This document shows positions 41,974-52,017 of a stretch of DNA of 64,000 bases, piece by piece. The notes under the pieces are model-generated. The model was given only the letters and a program-made list of their open reading frames with translations. It had not been told where the DNA came from and made no database searches. This DNA comes from Alistipes putredinis (GTDB taxonomy: Bacteria; Bacteroidota; Bacteroidia; Bacteroidales; Rikenellaceae). Both the position numbers and the translations under genes were made by a program. Position 1 is the first letter of the stretch, and each line of letters opens with the position of its first letter. The stretch is from assembly GCA_022009915.1 (NCBI GenBank), contig CP091730.1, positions 1,116,001 through 1,180,000 on the forward strand, read 5' to 3'.

Positions 41974-42809
41974 TCAGGAATCTTCTGCGTAAGGTGCGGC
42001 CGCGCATAGAGGCGCATTAGGTTTATGGGCCTCGAAAAATTTTCCGCGAAAGCTTATTTTTCGGCCCGGCATGGCTGGAAGGCATTCGAGCCTCATTCGT
42101 CCGCTGTCGTCGAGCGCGGCATAGGCGGGAGAGTGAATCCATTCGCCGAGGAAAATGGCGCGGCTGCCGTTCGACAGGGCGAAATCTTCGGCGCAGTGTA
42201 TGTGTCCGAAGACGAAGTAGTCCACGTGCCGTTCCCGCAGCATGTTTTCGGCGAACTGCACCAGAGGTTCTTCCTTGCCGCGGAAAGGCTCCTTGATATT
42301 TTTGGATTTGCGGCTCGAAGACGACCACCACCGGCCGAATCGCATCGCGGCGTCCGGATGCACGAGGTGCGAGAACAGCCAGCGTACTGTCGCGGAGCGG
42401 AATGCTGCATTCATCAGTCGCAGCATGGGGTGTCCCGTGATGTGCATGTTGTCGCCGTGGGCGAGAAACAGGGTCTTGCCAGCGAGCGTGACCGTTTGCG
42501 GAGCGGTATATACCGTGATGCCGCACTCCTGCTGCAGTAGTAGCCGACCCACATGTCGTGATTGCCGGTGAAAAAGCTAATCCGGATGCCTCGGTCGGAG
42601 AGTTGCGAGAGTTTGCCAAGCAGGCGGGTGAAGCCTTTGGGAATCACACGTTTGTATTCGAACCAGAAATCGAAGATGTCGCCTAAAAGAAATATCTCTT
42701 CGGCATCGTCGGCAATCGAATCCAACCACTGCACGAAAGCCCTTTCGCGGCTTTTGTCGCCCTCCTCGCAGAGCATTCCGAGGTGCGTATCCGAAACGAA
42801 ATAGTACAT
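41974..42809 (-). CDS. UDP-2,3-diacylglucosamine hydrolase-like metallophosphoesterase
   Basis: Calcineurin-like phosphoesterase of the LpxH type, which hydrolyses UDP-2,3-diacylglucosamine in lipid A synthesis. Metal-site motifs in order: MYYFVSDTHLG, IFLLGDIFDFWFEYK, SFFTGNHDMWVG, TLFLAHGDNM and VFGHIHCAEDFAL. One extra base near 42537 breaks the frame after DMWVGYY. The corrected length of about 278 residues fits the Bacteroidetes form. The TlpA-like gene ends one base upstream in the same direction. Confidence 0.85.
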
Positions 42810-43949
42810 TCAGTCGAGCAGTTTTTCGATTTGTGCGTTCAGCCGGCTGCCGTACAGATTCTTGGCGACTATGTTGCCGTTCCGGTCTATGAGCAGATTG
42901 GACGGCAGACGCGATATGTTGTAAAGGCGCGGAGCGGTGCCGCCCTCGCCCTTGAAGTCGCACAGCGTAATCCACGGCAGGCGCTGCTGCTGTACGGACG
43001 TGACCCAGTCGGCCTTGCGCGTGTCGAGCGAAACCTGATAGATTTCGAATCCGCGGCCGTTGTATTTGTCGTATGTCTCTTTGAGCTCGGCATTGTTCAC
43101 CTTGCAGTCGGCAACTTGCGTGGTCCAGAAATCGAGAAGTATTATCTTTCCGTCCAGCGACGACAGACGCACTTTTTTGCCGTACATGTCGGGCAGTTCG
43201 AGGTCGGGATAGGAGACCGGATTTTGCGCTTTGACTGATATCATGTTCTGCATTTCCGATACGGCGTCGGCCTGCGAGAGCTGCTTGCGCAGAGCTTCGA
43301 GATACTTGGAGTCGGGATAGGTGCGCGAAACTGAGTCGGCGACCATGCGGTAGTAGACGATGTCTCCCTGACCGCCGAACAGATTTTCGTCGCCCGGCAG
43401 ACGCTGGTAGAGACCGTACAGGGCCGCGAGCGACGAAGCGTTCTCCACCACGAAGCGCAGGTGCCTGCGTTTTATGTCCATGTATTTTGCCGCATACTGT
43501 CCGGCTATTTCGGTGCGACGTTCGGGCTCGGAATCCGCGTACATGTTGGTCAGCGAGTCCAGCGAGACGGCTCCTGCGGCCAGAATCGAGTTGAGACGGC
43601 AGATGAGCTCCGATTCGGGAGAGTTCTCCACGTTGTAGTTGGCCGATATCTTTCCCACGGCGCATACTTTTATATCCTGCCCGGGCGATACCATGAGTGG
43701 AATCAGATCCTGACCGCAGAGTATGTTGTACAGAGTCGGCTGGCGGTCTTCGATGTGCACGCGGAACTTGAAGGCTCCCTTTTCGTCGAGTTTAGCGGAA
43801 TCGGCTATGGCGCTCCGGTAAGGGGATACGGTTTGCAGATATACCGTCTCGCCGCCGTGTCCGGCCAGCCGTCCGGATATTTTCGCCCTGCGGCCTGCGC
43901 ACGACGACGCGAGTGCGGCGACAAGGAGCAGCAATGTGAACTTTCTCAT
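42810..43949 (-). CDS. TlpA-like thioredoxin-fold lipoprotein lacking the CxxC motif
   Basis: Exported lipoprotein (MRKFTLLLLVAALASSCAGR, lipobox ASSC) of 379 residues, intact. The N-terminal 110 residues resemble the DUF4369 module (ISGRLAGHGGETVYLQTVSP). The C-terminal 140 residues have the AhpC/TSA-like thioredoxin fold: PDLELPDMYGKKVRLSSLDG, KIILLDFWTTQVADCKVNNA and LPSNLLIDRNGNIVAKNLYG. Where TlpA proteins have WCxxC this one has WTTQVADC, a single Cys displaced by several residues. Dithiol oxidoreductase activity is therefore unlikely; a binding or non-redox role is inferred. Confidence 0.8.
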   Translation of the reverse strand: MRKFTLLLLVAALASSCAGRRAKISGRLAGHGGETVYLQTVSPYRSAIADSAKLDEKGAFKFRVHIEDRQPTLYNILCGQDLIPLMVSPGQDIKVCAVGKISANYNVENSPESELICRLNSILAAGAVSLDSLTNMYADSEPERRTEIAGQYAAKYMDIKRRHLRFVVENASSLAALYGLYQRLPGDENLFGGQGDIVYYRMVADSVSRTYPDSKYLEALRKQLSQADAVSEMQNMISVKAQNPVSYPDLELPDMYGKKVRLSSLDGKIILLDFWTTQVADCKVNNAELKETYDKYNGRGFEIYQVSLDTRKADWVTSVQQQRLPWITLCDFKGEGGTAPRLYNISRLPSNLLIDRNGNIVAKNLYGSRLNAQIEKLLD

Positions 43950-44127
43950 TTTCCTTTTCTTTATTTTTCGAGCTCCGTTCGAATTCTACGTCGGATTTTT
44001 TTCAGGAATCCGAATCCAAAAAAACGATGAATACGAAGGCGGTTCGCTCGTACAAATATAAATGTTTTTTTCGCGTGAAAAGAAAACGGCGGCGGCTGGT
44101 CGCAAAGTATGTCGCGGCCTCCGATTC

Positions 44128-44791
44128 TTATTTGGAAAAATTGTCTGCGTGAAATCCCCTGACGGTTGCCGTGCTGGTTTTTTTACCCCCGTGAACCTTC
44201 TGCTGGCGCTTTTTGCCATACGCTGAAAAGGACTGTTTGTAATCGCTTTTGATATTATTTATGGCAACTTCGTCCAGAGGTATGCTCCCGTCGGACATAC
44301 GTTTTTATATCTTTTATGATGATTTCGTTGTTGGGGTGCTCCTGATTGTATTCGTAGCTCTTCGTGCGCATGTACTTGGCAATCGACGCGACCGCCGCTT
44401 CCACGCCTGCGCTGTCGTCGGAGGCGGCCAGAGCCTTGATGATTTTCTCCACGTTTTTGCCGTAGTGCTTCATGGCTATCTCCTTGCGCGGATACTCCAT
44501 TTTGCGCGGTGCGGGATTGAGCATCTGCCGCGAGGGAATGGGGTAGGGCGAATCTACATCGAGCTGAAAATCAGCCATAATGAATAGGTGGTCCCACAAT
44601 TTGTGGGTAAAGTCGGCCGTGTCTCTGAGCATCGGGTTGAGGTTCCCCATGATGCCTATTACGATTTTAGCCTGCCTGTTGCGCTGCTCGCGGTCTTCGA
44701 TAGTCATCAGGAAGTCTATCATCTCGTGTATGTGTCTGCCATACTCTGGCAACCGGAGTTTTTTTCTGGTGTAATTGTAATTCTTATCCAT
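44128..44791 (-). CDS. DUF4290 family protein
   Basis: Conserved Bacteroidetes cytosolic protein without known function. MDKNYNYTRKKLRLPEYGRH, MIDFLMTIEDREQRNRQAKI and VIGIMGNLNPMLRDTADFTH match the family. One extra A near 44299 breaks the frame after IIIKDIKTY; the corrected tail, SDGSIPLDEVAINNIKSDYK, ends VRGFHADNFSK at 44128. The corrected length of about 220 residues is normal. It is encoded divergently from the sigma-54 activator. Confidence 0.8.
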
Positions 44792-44969
44792 AAAACAAGA
44801 TAGCGGTCCGTCCTTATTCGCCTCGATGCCTGTATGCTCCCGTATTGCGAAAGGGTCTTGCAATACTCGGAACGGACTTTCGAAATAATCTGAAAAAGCG
44901 TATGATTTATAGTTCGTTATGTTCGCTCGTCGGTGTGCCGGTAATTATGAAAAATAGCCGATAAGTTTA

Positions 44970-44988
44970 TAACTTTGAGACAAAGTTA
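44970..44988. promoter_or_regulatory. 19-base palindrome with back-to-back -7 elements
   Basis: TAACTTTG-AGA-CAAAGTTA is a perfect inverted repeat; each arm is itself a match to TAnnTTTG, one for each direction. It lies 32 bases before the sigma-54 activator and about 180 bases before the DUF4290 gene. It may be a divergent promoter pair or an operator. Confidence 0.5.
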
Positions 44989-45019
44989 ATCCAAAAAAAT
45001 CATAAATAAGCAAAAAAAT

Positions 45020-46156
45020 ATGACTTCGGTTCTGGTTATTGATTCTTCTCGCGCCGTGCGCAATATTCTTCGTGAACGTTTGGAGTATGAAGGATTCGAT
45101 GTGAGGTGCATAGACAAAGCGGATGCCACACTTAACAAGGGCGCCAAATTCGATGCGGTGATAAGCGACAGCACGGATGCCGGAAAGTTCGGGTTCCCGA
45201 TGATTGTGACCTCCGCAGACAGTTCGGTGGAGTATGCCATGGACTGCGTGCATAAGGGTGCGGTGGATTTTCTTCCCAAGCCCATAGACATGAACCGCCT
45301 GCTGGCCTCGCTGCGCGGCATCTGCGAGAAGAGCCAGCGGGAACCGGCCCCCGTGCAGACGGTGCTCAGACCTGCCAAACGCAAGAGTGCCTTTGCGTGC
45401 GGGGAGATAATAGGCGGCAGCGAGCAGATAATGCACGTGAAGAGCCTTATCGCAAAGGTGGCCCCGTCGGAAGCCCGCGTGCTCGTGGTCGGCGCCAACG
45501 GAACCGGCAAGGAGCTCGTCGCGCGGCACCTGCACGAGCAGAGCAAACGCAGTGGAGCGCCTTTCGTGGAGATTAACTGCGCCGCCATACCCTCGGAGCT
45601 TATCGAAAGCGAACTTTTCGGACACGAGAAAGGAGCTTTCACCTCGGCCATCAAACAGCGTAAGGGGAAATTCGAGCAGGCCGACGGCGGAACGCTCTTC
45701 ATGGACGAGGTGGGCGACATGAGCCTTTCGGCGCAGGCCAAGGTTCTGCGTGCCTTGCAGGAGAAGCGCATCAGCCGCGTGGGCAGCGACCGCGACATGG
45801 AGGTGGACGTGCGGGTGATTGCCGCCACCAACAAGGACCTGCGGCGCGAGATTGCCGAGGGCCGTTTCCGCGAGGATTTGTATCATCGTCTGAGCGTGAT
45901 AGTGATTCGCGTTCCGCCGCTGCGCGATAGGCTTGCCGACATTCCCATGCTTGTGGAGCATTTCAACCGCCAGATATGCGAGGAGTACGGCATCGAACCC
46001 AAGATGTTTTCCGATTCCGCACTTGGAAAGATGCTCGAAATGCCGTGGACCGGCAATGTCCGCGAACTCCGCAACGTGGTCGAGCGCCTTATAATTCTCG
46101 GCGGACAGAAGATTACCGAATACGACGTGCAGACCTATGCCTGCGGCGTACTTTGA
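45020..46156 (+). CDS. Sigma-54-dependent transcriptional activator without a C-terminal HTH
   Basis: AAA+ bacterial enhancer-binding protein expected to open promoters of sigma-54 polymerase. Intact, 378 residues. Residues 1-105 form a short receiver-like domain (MTSVLVIDSSRAVRNILRER, putative phospho-Asp in VISDS, KPID). The AAA+ domain has Walker A GANGTGKE (about 155-162), the sigma-54 contact loop as GAFTSA instead of GAFTGA (about 206-211), Walker B GGTLFMDEVG (about 223-232), and the R-finger region RFREDLYHRL. The protein ends soon after VRELRNVVERLIILGG, so no Fis-type HTH is present. Its targets are unknown; no sigma-54 gene is in the window. Confidence 0.9.
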   Translation: MTSVLVIDSSRAVRNILRERLEYEGFDVRCIDKADATLNKGAKFDAVISDSTDAGKFGFPMIVTSADSSVEYAMDCVHKGAVDFLPKPIDMNRLLASLRGICEKSQREPAPVQTVLRPAKRKSAFACGEIIGGSEQIMHVKSLIAKVAPSEARVLVVGANGTGKELVARHLHEQSKRSGAPFVEINCAAIPSELIESELFGHEKGAFTSAIKQRKGKFEQADGGTLFMDEVGDMSLSAQAKVLRALQEKRISRVGSDRDMEVDVRVIAATNKDLRREIAEGRFREDLYHRLSVIVIRVPPLRDRLADIPMLVEHFNRQICEEYGIEPKMFSDSALGKMLEMPWTGNVRELRNVVERLIILGGQKITEYDVQTYACGVL

Positions 46157-46169
46157 TGCCGCTCGGACT

Positions 46170-46871
46170 CTAAACCGGAGGACGGTGCTTTTTGAGGAGT
46201 TCGGACAAAGCCTTTTCCCTGCCGCCGCATAGCCTGTCGAGCAGGGCGTGGAACTGCGCCGAATGGTTGTGGTGAATCGTATGGCAGAGCTCGTGGAGCA
46301 GTACGAAATCCGTAAGAGGGTCGGGCAGGGTCATAAGGTACAGAGACAGGTTTATGTCTCCTTTTGCCGTACAGCTGCCCCATTTGCTGCGCAGAGCCTT
46401 TATCCGCACTTTCTCGTAACGAAGCCCGTGCAGCCGTGCGAGCGTTTCTATCCGCTGCGGCAGGTAGGCAGCGGCTTCGGCTCTCAAAGCCTCCGTATAG
46501 GCCCGTTTTGCGGCCATGTCTATCTTTGCCTTCTCGGTCCCTGCCGGATATCGGACTATGGCTTCGGTGTCGGTGATGCGGACGGATATTCTTTTGGCGT
46601 CGGTACATACTATGCGCAGCGTATGGAAGCGTGTGCGCATGCCGTCGGTGTATGAGACCTCCGAACAGCGCGAAGCCTGCCTTGCCCGAGCCTTTTCAAT
46701 CCATTCGCTGCGGCTTTCGGCGAAGTCCAAAGCATGGGAGGCCGCCACTCCGTAAGGATAGCTTATGCGCACGCTGCCGTCCCGAAGGACCGAAAGCACC
46801 ATGCGGCGCATCCGCAGCCGGCGGCATAGCGTTACGCGGCCGAGCTTCGGATGTTCGACGGTGCGTATCAT
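46170..46871 (-). CDS. YgjP-like (WLM/DUF45) metallopeptidase family protein
   Basis: Intact 233-residue protein with the gluzincin motif HELCHTIHHNHSAQFHALLD and the conserved upstream block IKALRSKWGSCTAKGDINLS, typical of the YgjP/SprT-like metal-dependent hydrolase family. The physiological substrate is unknown. The N-terminal third is a beta-rich domain. It follows argH by six bases on the same strand. Confidence 0.85.
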   Translation of the reverse strand: MIRTVEHPKLGRVTLCRRLRMRRMVLSVLRDGSVRISYPYGVAASHALDFAESRSEWIEKARARQASRCSEVSYTDGMRTRFHTLRIVCTDAKRISVRITDTEAIVRYPAGTEKAKIDMAAKRAYTEALRAEAAAYLPQRIETLARLHGLRYEKVRIKALRSKWGSCTAKGDINLSLYLMTLPDPLTDFVLLHELCHTIHHNHSAQFHALLDRLCGGREKALSELLKKHRPPV

Positions 46872-46877
46872 GGAGCC

Positions 46878-48212
46878 TCAGACAGTAAGCCCGCTTTCGG
46901 CGGCCAGCACCTTGTCGAATCCGAAACTGCTCATGACGCTTTGCATCAGTTCCTTGATTTTGTCGTTGCAAAGGTTGCCTATGCTGCCTTCGTGAGTGTG
47001 GTTTACGTGCGTGCGCGGACGGAACGTTCCGTTTTCGATGTCCATGCCCACCTTGCGATAGGCTTCGCGGAAAGGCGTGCCTTGCAGCACCATGTCGTTC
47101 ACTGTCTCCACACTGAACAGATACTTGTATTTCTCGTCCGAAAGAATGTCCTCGCGCACCGAAATGTGGTGCAGCATCATGTCAGCCATGCTCAGCACTT
47201 GGCGAATGTCCTGCAAGGCGGGGAAAAGCACCTCTTTGAGCAGTTGCAGGTCGCGGTGATAGCCCACCGGAAGATTCGTCGTAAGCATCGAGATTTGATT
47301 GGGCAGGGCCTGCAACAGGTTGCACTTGCCGCGGATTATCTCCCATACGTCGGGGTTTTTTTCTTGTGCGGCATGATGCTCGAACCTGTCGTGAGTTCCG
47401 CCGGATATGAAATGAATCCGAAGTTCTGACTCAGGAAAAGCGTGTTGTCCATTGCAAGACGTCCTACGGTTGCGGCAATCGCCGAGACGGCCTGCGCCAC
47501 TACGCGCTCGGTCTTGCCGCGCCCCATTTGGGCATAGACAACGTTGTAGTCCATCGAGTCGAATCCTAAAAGGCGCGTGGTCATGCTGCGGTCGAGCGGA
47601 AACGACGAACCGTATCCGGCGGCCGAGCCGAGCGGATTGCGGTTGCAGATGCGGTATGCCGCCAGCATCATCTGCATGTCGTCCACCAGACTTTCGGCAT
47701 AAGCGCCCAGCCACAGCCCGAACGAGGAGGGCATCGCTATCTGCAAATGGGTGTAGCCCGGCATCAGCACGTTCTTATACTGTTCGGAAAGGGCTTGAAG
47801 CGTGTCGAAAAGCTCGACGGACAGCTGCGCTATCTCCATGATTTCGCGCCGCAGGAATATGCGCAAATCGACCAGCACCTGATCGTTGCGCGAACGTCCG
47901 CTGTGTATCTTCTTGCCCGCCTCGCCGATTCTCTCGGTGAGCATGAATTCCACCTGCGAATGCACGTCCTCCACGCCGTCGTCTATCTTGAATCCGCCGG
48001 CCTTTATCTCTCTGTATATGTTTTTCAGTTCGCTTTGCACCGCCTGCAAGTCCTCGGCCGACATCAGCCCGATGCTCTCCAACATGCGCGTATGGGCCAG
48101 CGAACCCAGCACGTCGGCCTCGGCAAGATATATGTCCAACTCTCTGTCGCGGCCCACTGTAAAGCGGTCTACGGCGTCGTTCACCTCGATATTTTTCTGC
48201 CACAGTTTCATG
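46878..48212 (-). CDS. argH: Argininosuccinate lyase
   Basis: Last step of arginine synthesis, splitting argininosuccinate to arginine and fumarate. MKLWQKNIEVNDAVDRFTVG, EDVHSQVEFMLTERIGEAG, IHSGRSRNDQVLVDLRIFLR, MPGYTHLQIAMPSSFGLWLG, and the fumarase-superfamily signature TTGSSIMPHKKNPDVWEI after removing one A near 47356. The corrected length of about 444 residues is normal. The longer open frame to 48496 precedes the promoter at 48245 and was not used. Confidence 0.95.
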
Positions 48213-48244
48213 TCTTTTCTCGTCTTGGTTATGGTTCTCCGAGA

Positions 48245-48277
48245 CAAAGGTACGAATAAGTAGCGAGCAAAAACAAA
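48245..48277 (-). promoter_or_regulatory. Promoter of argH
   Basis: Minus strand: TTTG at 48277-48274, a 21-base spacer, TACCTTTG at 48252-48245; the ATG is at 48212. Confidence 0.6.
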
Positions 48278-48385
48278 TTTATTTGCACTTTGCCGCAGCC
48301 CTCGGGCCGGAAACGACGATTCTCCGGCGTGGGTTCCGACCGATTTTCGAGAGACGGCTTCGCTTGCCGGTACGATATTTTCATG

Positions 48386-48393
48386 TATCTTTG
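48386..48393 (+). promoter_or_regulatory. Promoter of trxB
   Basis: TATCTTTG matches the -7 consensus; TTGCC lies about 20 bases upstream. The trxB ATG is at 48438. Confidence 0.55.
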
Positions 48394-48437
48394 CATACGT
48401 ATCCTGTCTGTGCGAAAATAGGAAACGAGGAGGATTT

Positions 48438-49368
48438 ATGGAAAATATCAAGTGCCTTATAATAGGAGGCGGCCCTGCGGGATATACGGCCGCCATATAT
48501 GCAGCCCGAGCAGGTCTTTCGCCCGTGCTTTACGAAGGGTTGCAGCCCGGCGGCCAGCTTACCACCACAACGCTGGTGGAAAACTACCCAGGTTTTTCCG
48601 AGGGCGTACAGGGACCGCAGGCTCATGGACGACATGCGTGCTCAGGCCCTGCGTCTGGGAACCGACATACGTCTCGGAACCGTTACGCAGGTCGATTTCT
48701 CTTCGAGGCCTTTTGTCGTAAATGCGGACGGGGCGCATGAGATTCAGGCCCGAAGCGTCATTATAGCCACAGGTGCGGCTGCAAGGTATCTTGGCTTGGA
48801 GTCGGAGAGCCGTTTCAGAGGTATGGGCGTGAGTGCGTGTGCCACGTGCGACGGCTTTTTCTACCGCGGCAAGGACGTCGCCGTTGTGGGCGGCGGAGAT
48901 TCGGCATGCGAGGAGGCCGTGTATCTGGCTTCGATATGCCGCAAGGTGTACATGGTGATTCGCAAACCCTATTTCGCGGCTTCGCAGGCCATGCAGCGCA
49001 AGGTCGCATCCACACCCAACATAGAGGTGATTTTCCGCCACAACACGCAGGAGATTCTTGGCGACGATACGGGTGTTACGGGCATGCTTCTCAAAGGCGA
49101 GGACGGGCGGATGCGCACAATCGACGTGCACGGCGTATTCATGGCTATCGGCCATACGCCCAATACCGAAATTTTCCGCGGCCAGATAGAGCTGGATGAC
49201 AAAGGCTACATAGTGACCCGCGGCGTCACGAGCCATACCTCGGTGGAGGGCGTGTTCGCGGCAGGGGACGTGCAGGATTCGCGCTATCGTCAGGCCGTCA
49301 CTTCGGCCGCCAGCGGTTGCAAGGCTGCGCTGGACTGCGAGCGATACCTTAATCTGATGCAGGGTTGA
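48438..49368 (+). CDS. trxB: Thioredoxin-disulfide reductase
   Basis: FAD- and NADPH-dependent reductase of thioredoxin. MENIKCLIIGGGPAGYTAAI (FAD loop), GGQLTTTTLVENYPGF, the redox pair CATC in GVSACATCDGFFYRGKDVAV, VGGGDSACEEAVYLA (NADPH loop) and GVFAAGDVQDSRYRQAV. One extra base near 48618 breaks the frame in GVQGPRLMDDMRAQ. The corrected length of about 310 residues is normal. The next gene overlaps its stop. Confidence 0.95.
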
Positions 49369-50332
49369 TTTCGTCCGGCGACATATTCTCGATTCGTACT
49401 CGCGAGGATTTCGACCGCGCGGCGCTCGCTCTGTTCGCCTTTCAGGCCGAAAGATGCGAACCCTATGCCCGCTACCTGTCACTTATAGGTGTCAGGCCCG
49501 AGGATGTGGACAGCGTGGAGCGGATACCTTTTATGCCGGTGGAGCTGTTCAAAAGCCATGATATTTATTGCGGTGCCGAGCCGCCCGAGAAGGTGTTTAC
49601 CAGCAGCGGAACCACAGGCATGGTTTCGTCGCGTCATCCCATGGCCTCCCTGTCGCTTTATGAAGAGTGCTTTACGCGGGCTTTCGAGATGTTCTACGGT
49701 CCGGTTGCGGGTTGGAGCATTTACGCGCTGCTGCCTTCGTATCTGGAACGCGAAGGCTCGTCGCTGGTGTACATGATGGACGGTCTGATAAAAAAGAGCC
49801 GCGGCGGCGGTTTCTATCTCTACGACCACGATGCGCTGCTCGGTGACATGCGCCGTACCGACGGTCCGAAACTGCTGCTCGGCGTGAGCTATGCGCTGCT
49901 CGATTTGGCCGAAAAGGGAGAAAAACTGCCCGAGGGTACAGTGGTTATGGAGACCGGAGGGATGAAGGGCCGGCGCAAGGAGCTGCCCAAACAGACCATG
50001 CACGAGATATTGTGCCGAGGACTCGGCGTGGAGACGATTCACTCGGAATACGGAATGGCCGAACTCACCTCGCAGGCCTACTCGCAGGGCGGCGGCATTT
50101 TCCGGTGCCCGCCGTGGATGAGGATTCTCGTGCGCGACTTGAACGACCCGTTTGATATTCTTGGCGTCGGGCGCAACGGAGGCATAAACATAGCGGACTT
50201 GGGCAATCTGTACTCCTGTGCGTTCATTCAGACGCAGGACTCCGGCCGGTTGCATTCCGACGGCAGGCCTTTACGGTATTCGGCCGCGCCGACCGCAGTG
50301 AAATACGCGGCTGCAATCTTCTGGTGCAGTGA
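49365..50332 (+). CDS. LuxE-like acyl-protein synthetase / adenylation domain protein
   Basis: Member of the acyl-protein synthetase (LuxE) branch of adenylate-forming enzymes; the natural acyl or aryl substrate in Bacteroidetes is unknown. The frame starts with TTG overlapping the trxB stop. VFTSSGTTGMVSSRHPM is the nucleotide-binding loop; WSIYALLPSYLEREGSSLVY and LPKQTMHEILCRGLGVETIH with SEYGMAELTSQAYSQGGGIF are LuxE blocks. One break near 50266 changes the end; corrected it reads TFTVFGRADRSEIRGCNLLV with a stop at 50330-50332. The corrected length of about 322 residues is normal. Confidence 0.78.
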
Positions 50333-50520
50333 ACTGGGACTGCATCCGCCTTTTTCCGATGCGAGAACCGTCCGACAGAGTATTCTGGATTGAAAGCCGC
50401 ACAGTATGCACTGCGGCGGAATCGCAATAGCCGGCTCTTATCGTGCGGCGTAGACCCTTTGCGCCAATCTGGACAAAATACCCTGATTGCCCGATGTCGC
50501 GTTTTGCGAAAAGGCGCTGC

Positions 50521-50892
50521 CTACCGTTTGCGTTTGATGCGGACGGTTACACGCAACTGATTCTCGTAGTCGGCTGCCTCGTCTTTCTTGCTCAGACGGC
50601 ATTCGAAAATGTCATCCCAACCCATTTCCAGCAGCGCGGCGAACGGCTCGTTGGCGTTGCGGGGAACGTATCCGAGAAGGAAGTCTTCATACGCGGGACC
50701 CCGATTGTCTGCACTGTCCGGAATCTCTCTGCGGTAGATTATCGCTACCGCATTTTTGTCGAATCTGTTGTCGAAATCGCGTTCGAGATGCAGCAACATC
50801 CCGATGTTCAGATCCTGCCACACTTCGTCGGCATCGTGATATTGGCGTCCGGCTATGTGGAACTCGTCGAAGTAAAGTTTGTTCTGTTTCAT
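50521..50892 (-). CDS. HIRAN-domain protein
   Basis: Small intact protein of 123 residues that is almost entirely a HIRAN domain: FHIAGRQYHDADEVWQDLNI, GMLLHLERDFDNRFDKNAVA and FLLGYVPRNANEPFAALLEM. In eukaryotic HLTF and Rad5 this domain binds 3' ends of single-stranded DNA; bacterial stand-alone forms have no proven role. The neighbouring upstream gene is a WYL regulator, in the same direction. Confidence 0.82.
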   Translation of the reverse strand: MKQNKLYFDEFHIAGRQYHDADEVWQDLNIGMLLHLERDFDNRFDKNAVAIIYRREIPDSADNRGPAYEDFLLGYVPRNANEPFAALLEMGWDDIFECRLSKKDEAADYENQLRVTVRIKRKR

Positions 50893-50955
50893 GGTGTCTT
50901 TTGATTTACGATACAAAGATATATTCCGATTGTTCCAGAATACGGTACAATGCTG

Positions 50956-51865
50956 TCAATCCGCATATCTTTTGTTCATTTCCTTTATGGTAGCCGATAA
51001 TTTGTCGGCCAGACTCGCAGGCGAAACGACTCGGAGCCACTGTGCCCGCGAAAGCAGATGTCCGATGAAATCGTCCGTGGGGGCGCAGGGTCACTTCATA
51101 GTCTGCATGGTCGTCGGAGAGTGCAAGAAGCCTTTGCGACGGGTGCAGCGGCAGATCGCGCATGTAGTAGCGTTCTTTGCCCCATGCTCTCAAAACGATT
51201 TTTTGGAGCGGAATTTCCGGATTCCGTACTACGCCGTAGCATTCGCCGAAGAACTTTTCGGCGTCGAAATCCGTATCCATGACGAACGGCTCTTCGGAGA
51301 TGCTCAGACTGACGATTCTGTCGAACGAAAGGATGCGGTATTCTCTCGTGTCGGGATAGCGAATAAGTACGTACCACCTTCTGCGATACAGTTTCACGCA
51401 ATACGGTTCGGCATGATAGCATCTGGTTTCCGTGCTTTGGTATTTCCGGTATTCGATGTCTATTGTCCGCGAATATTGCATCGCCTTTATAGCCTCTTTG
51501 AGATTGTCTCCGTCGGAAGGGATTGTTTCCAGCAGAATGCGGTCGTGCACCAGACGGCTTTCCGCGATTACGTTGTTGAGCGATATGGTACCGGCCATCC
51601 AGCTTTGTACCGTATTCGAGTGTAGCTCTCCCGTGTTTTCTATGTAGTAGCGCCAGCCGTTGCGGCGGTCGCAAACGATGCGGATGCCGAAGATGTCCTC
51701 GATTTCTTCTCGGTGGCGGTTGAATGTGGTGCGGGCCATCGGGTTGTCGTCGTACAGCGAGGACTCCTCCCACAGACGGCTTATTTCGCCCAGACTGATA
51801 GGCCCGAGCCGGTAGACGGTCTCCACCAACCAGATGTACACTTTGAATAGTTCCTTATGTCGCAT
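50956..51865 (-). CDS. WYL-domain transcriptional regulator
   Basis: DNA-binding regulator with an N-terminal winged HTH (SLGEISRLWEESSLYDDNPM, ARTTFNRHREEIEDIFGIRI) and a WYL ligand-sensing domain (RTIDIEYRKYQSTETRCYHA, EPYCVKLYRRRWYVLIRYPD). One extra C near 51084 breaks the frame after EVTLRP; the corrected end, DDFIGHLLSRAQWLRVVSPA onward, finishes NKRYAD at 50956. The corrected length of about 303 residues is normal. WYL regulators often sit in defence loci and sense nucleic-acid ligands; here the HIRAN gene lies 64 bases downstream. Confidence 0.85.
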
Positions 51866-52017
51866 GTTTCGGATTGTTTCATTAAATCGACTGTATGCCG
51901 CCCGCGGAGCATGGGTCCGTTTAGCGTTTTTTTCGATGCTCGTCAGGCGGATAAGAGCAAAATTAAGTTTTTTTGTCGATTGACAGTGCGGCGCTCTTGT
52001 AGAAATCTGTTTGAGGG

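Noticed and set aside
50397..50418. CCGCA / TGCGG hairpin after the LuxE-like gene as terminator
   Set aside because: Short stem and no T tract on either strand.
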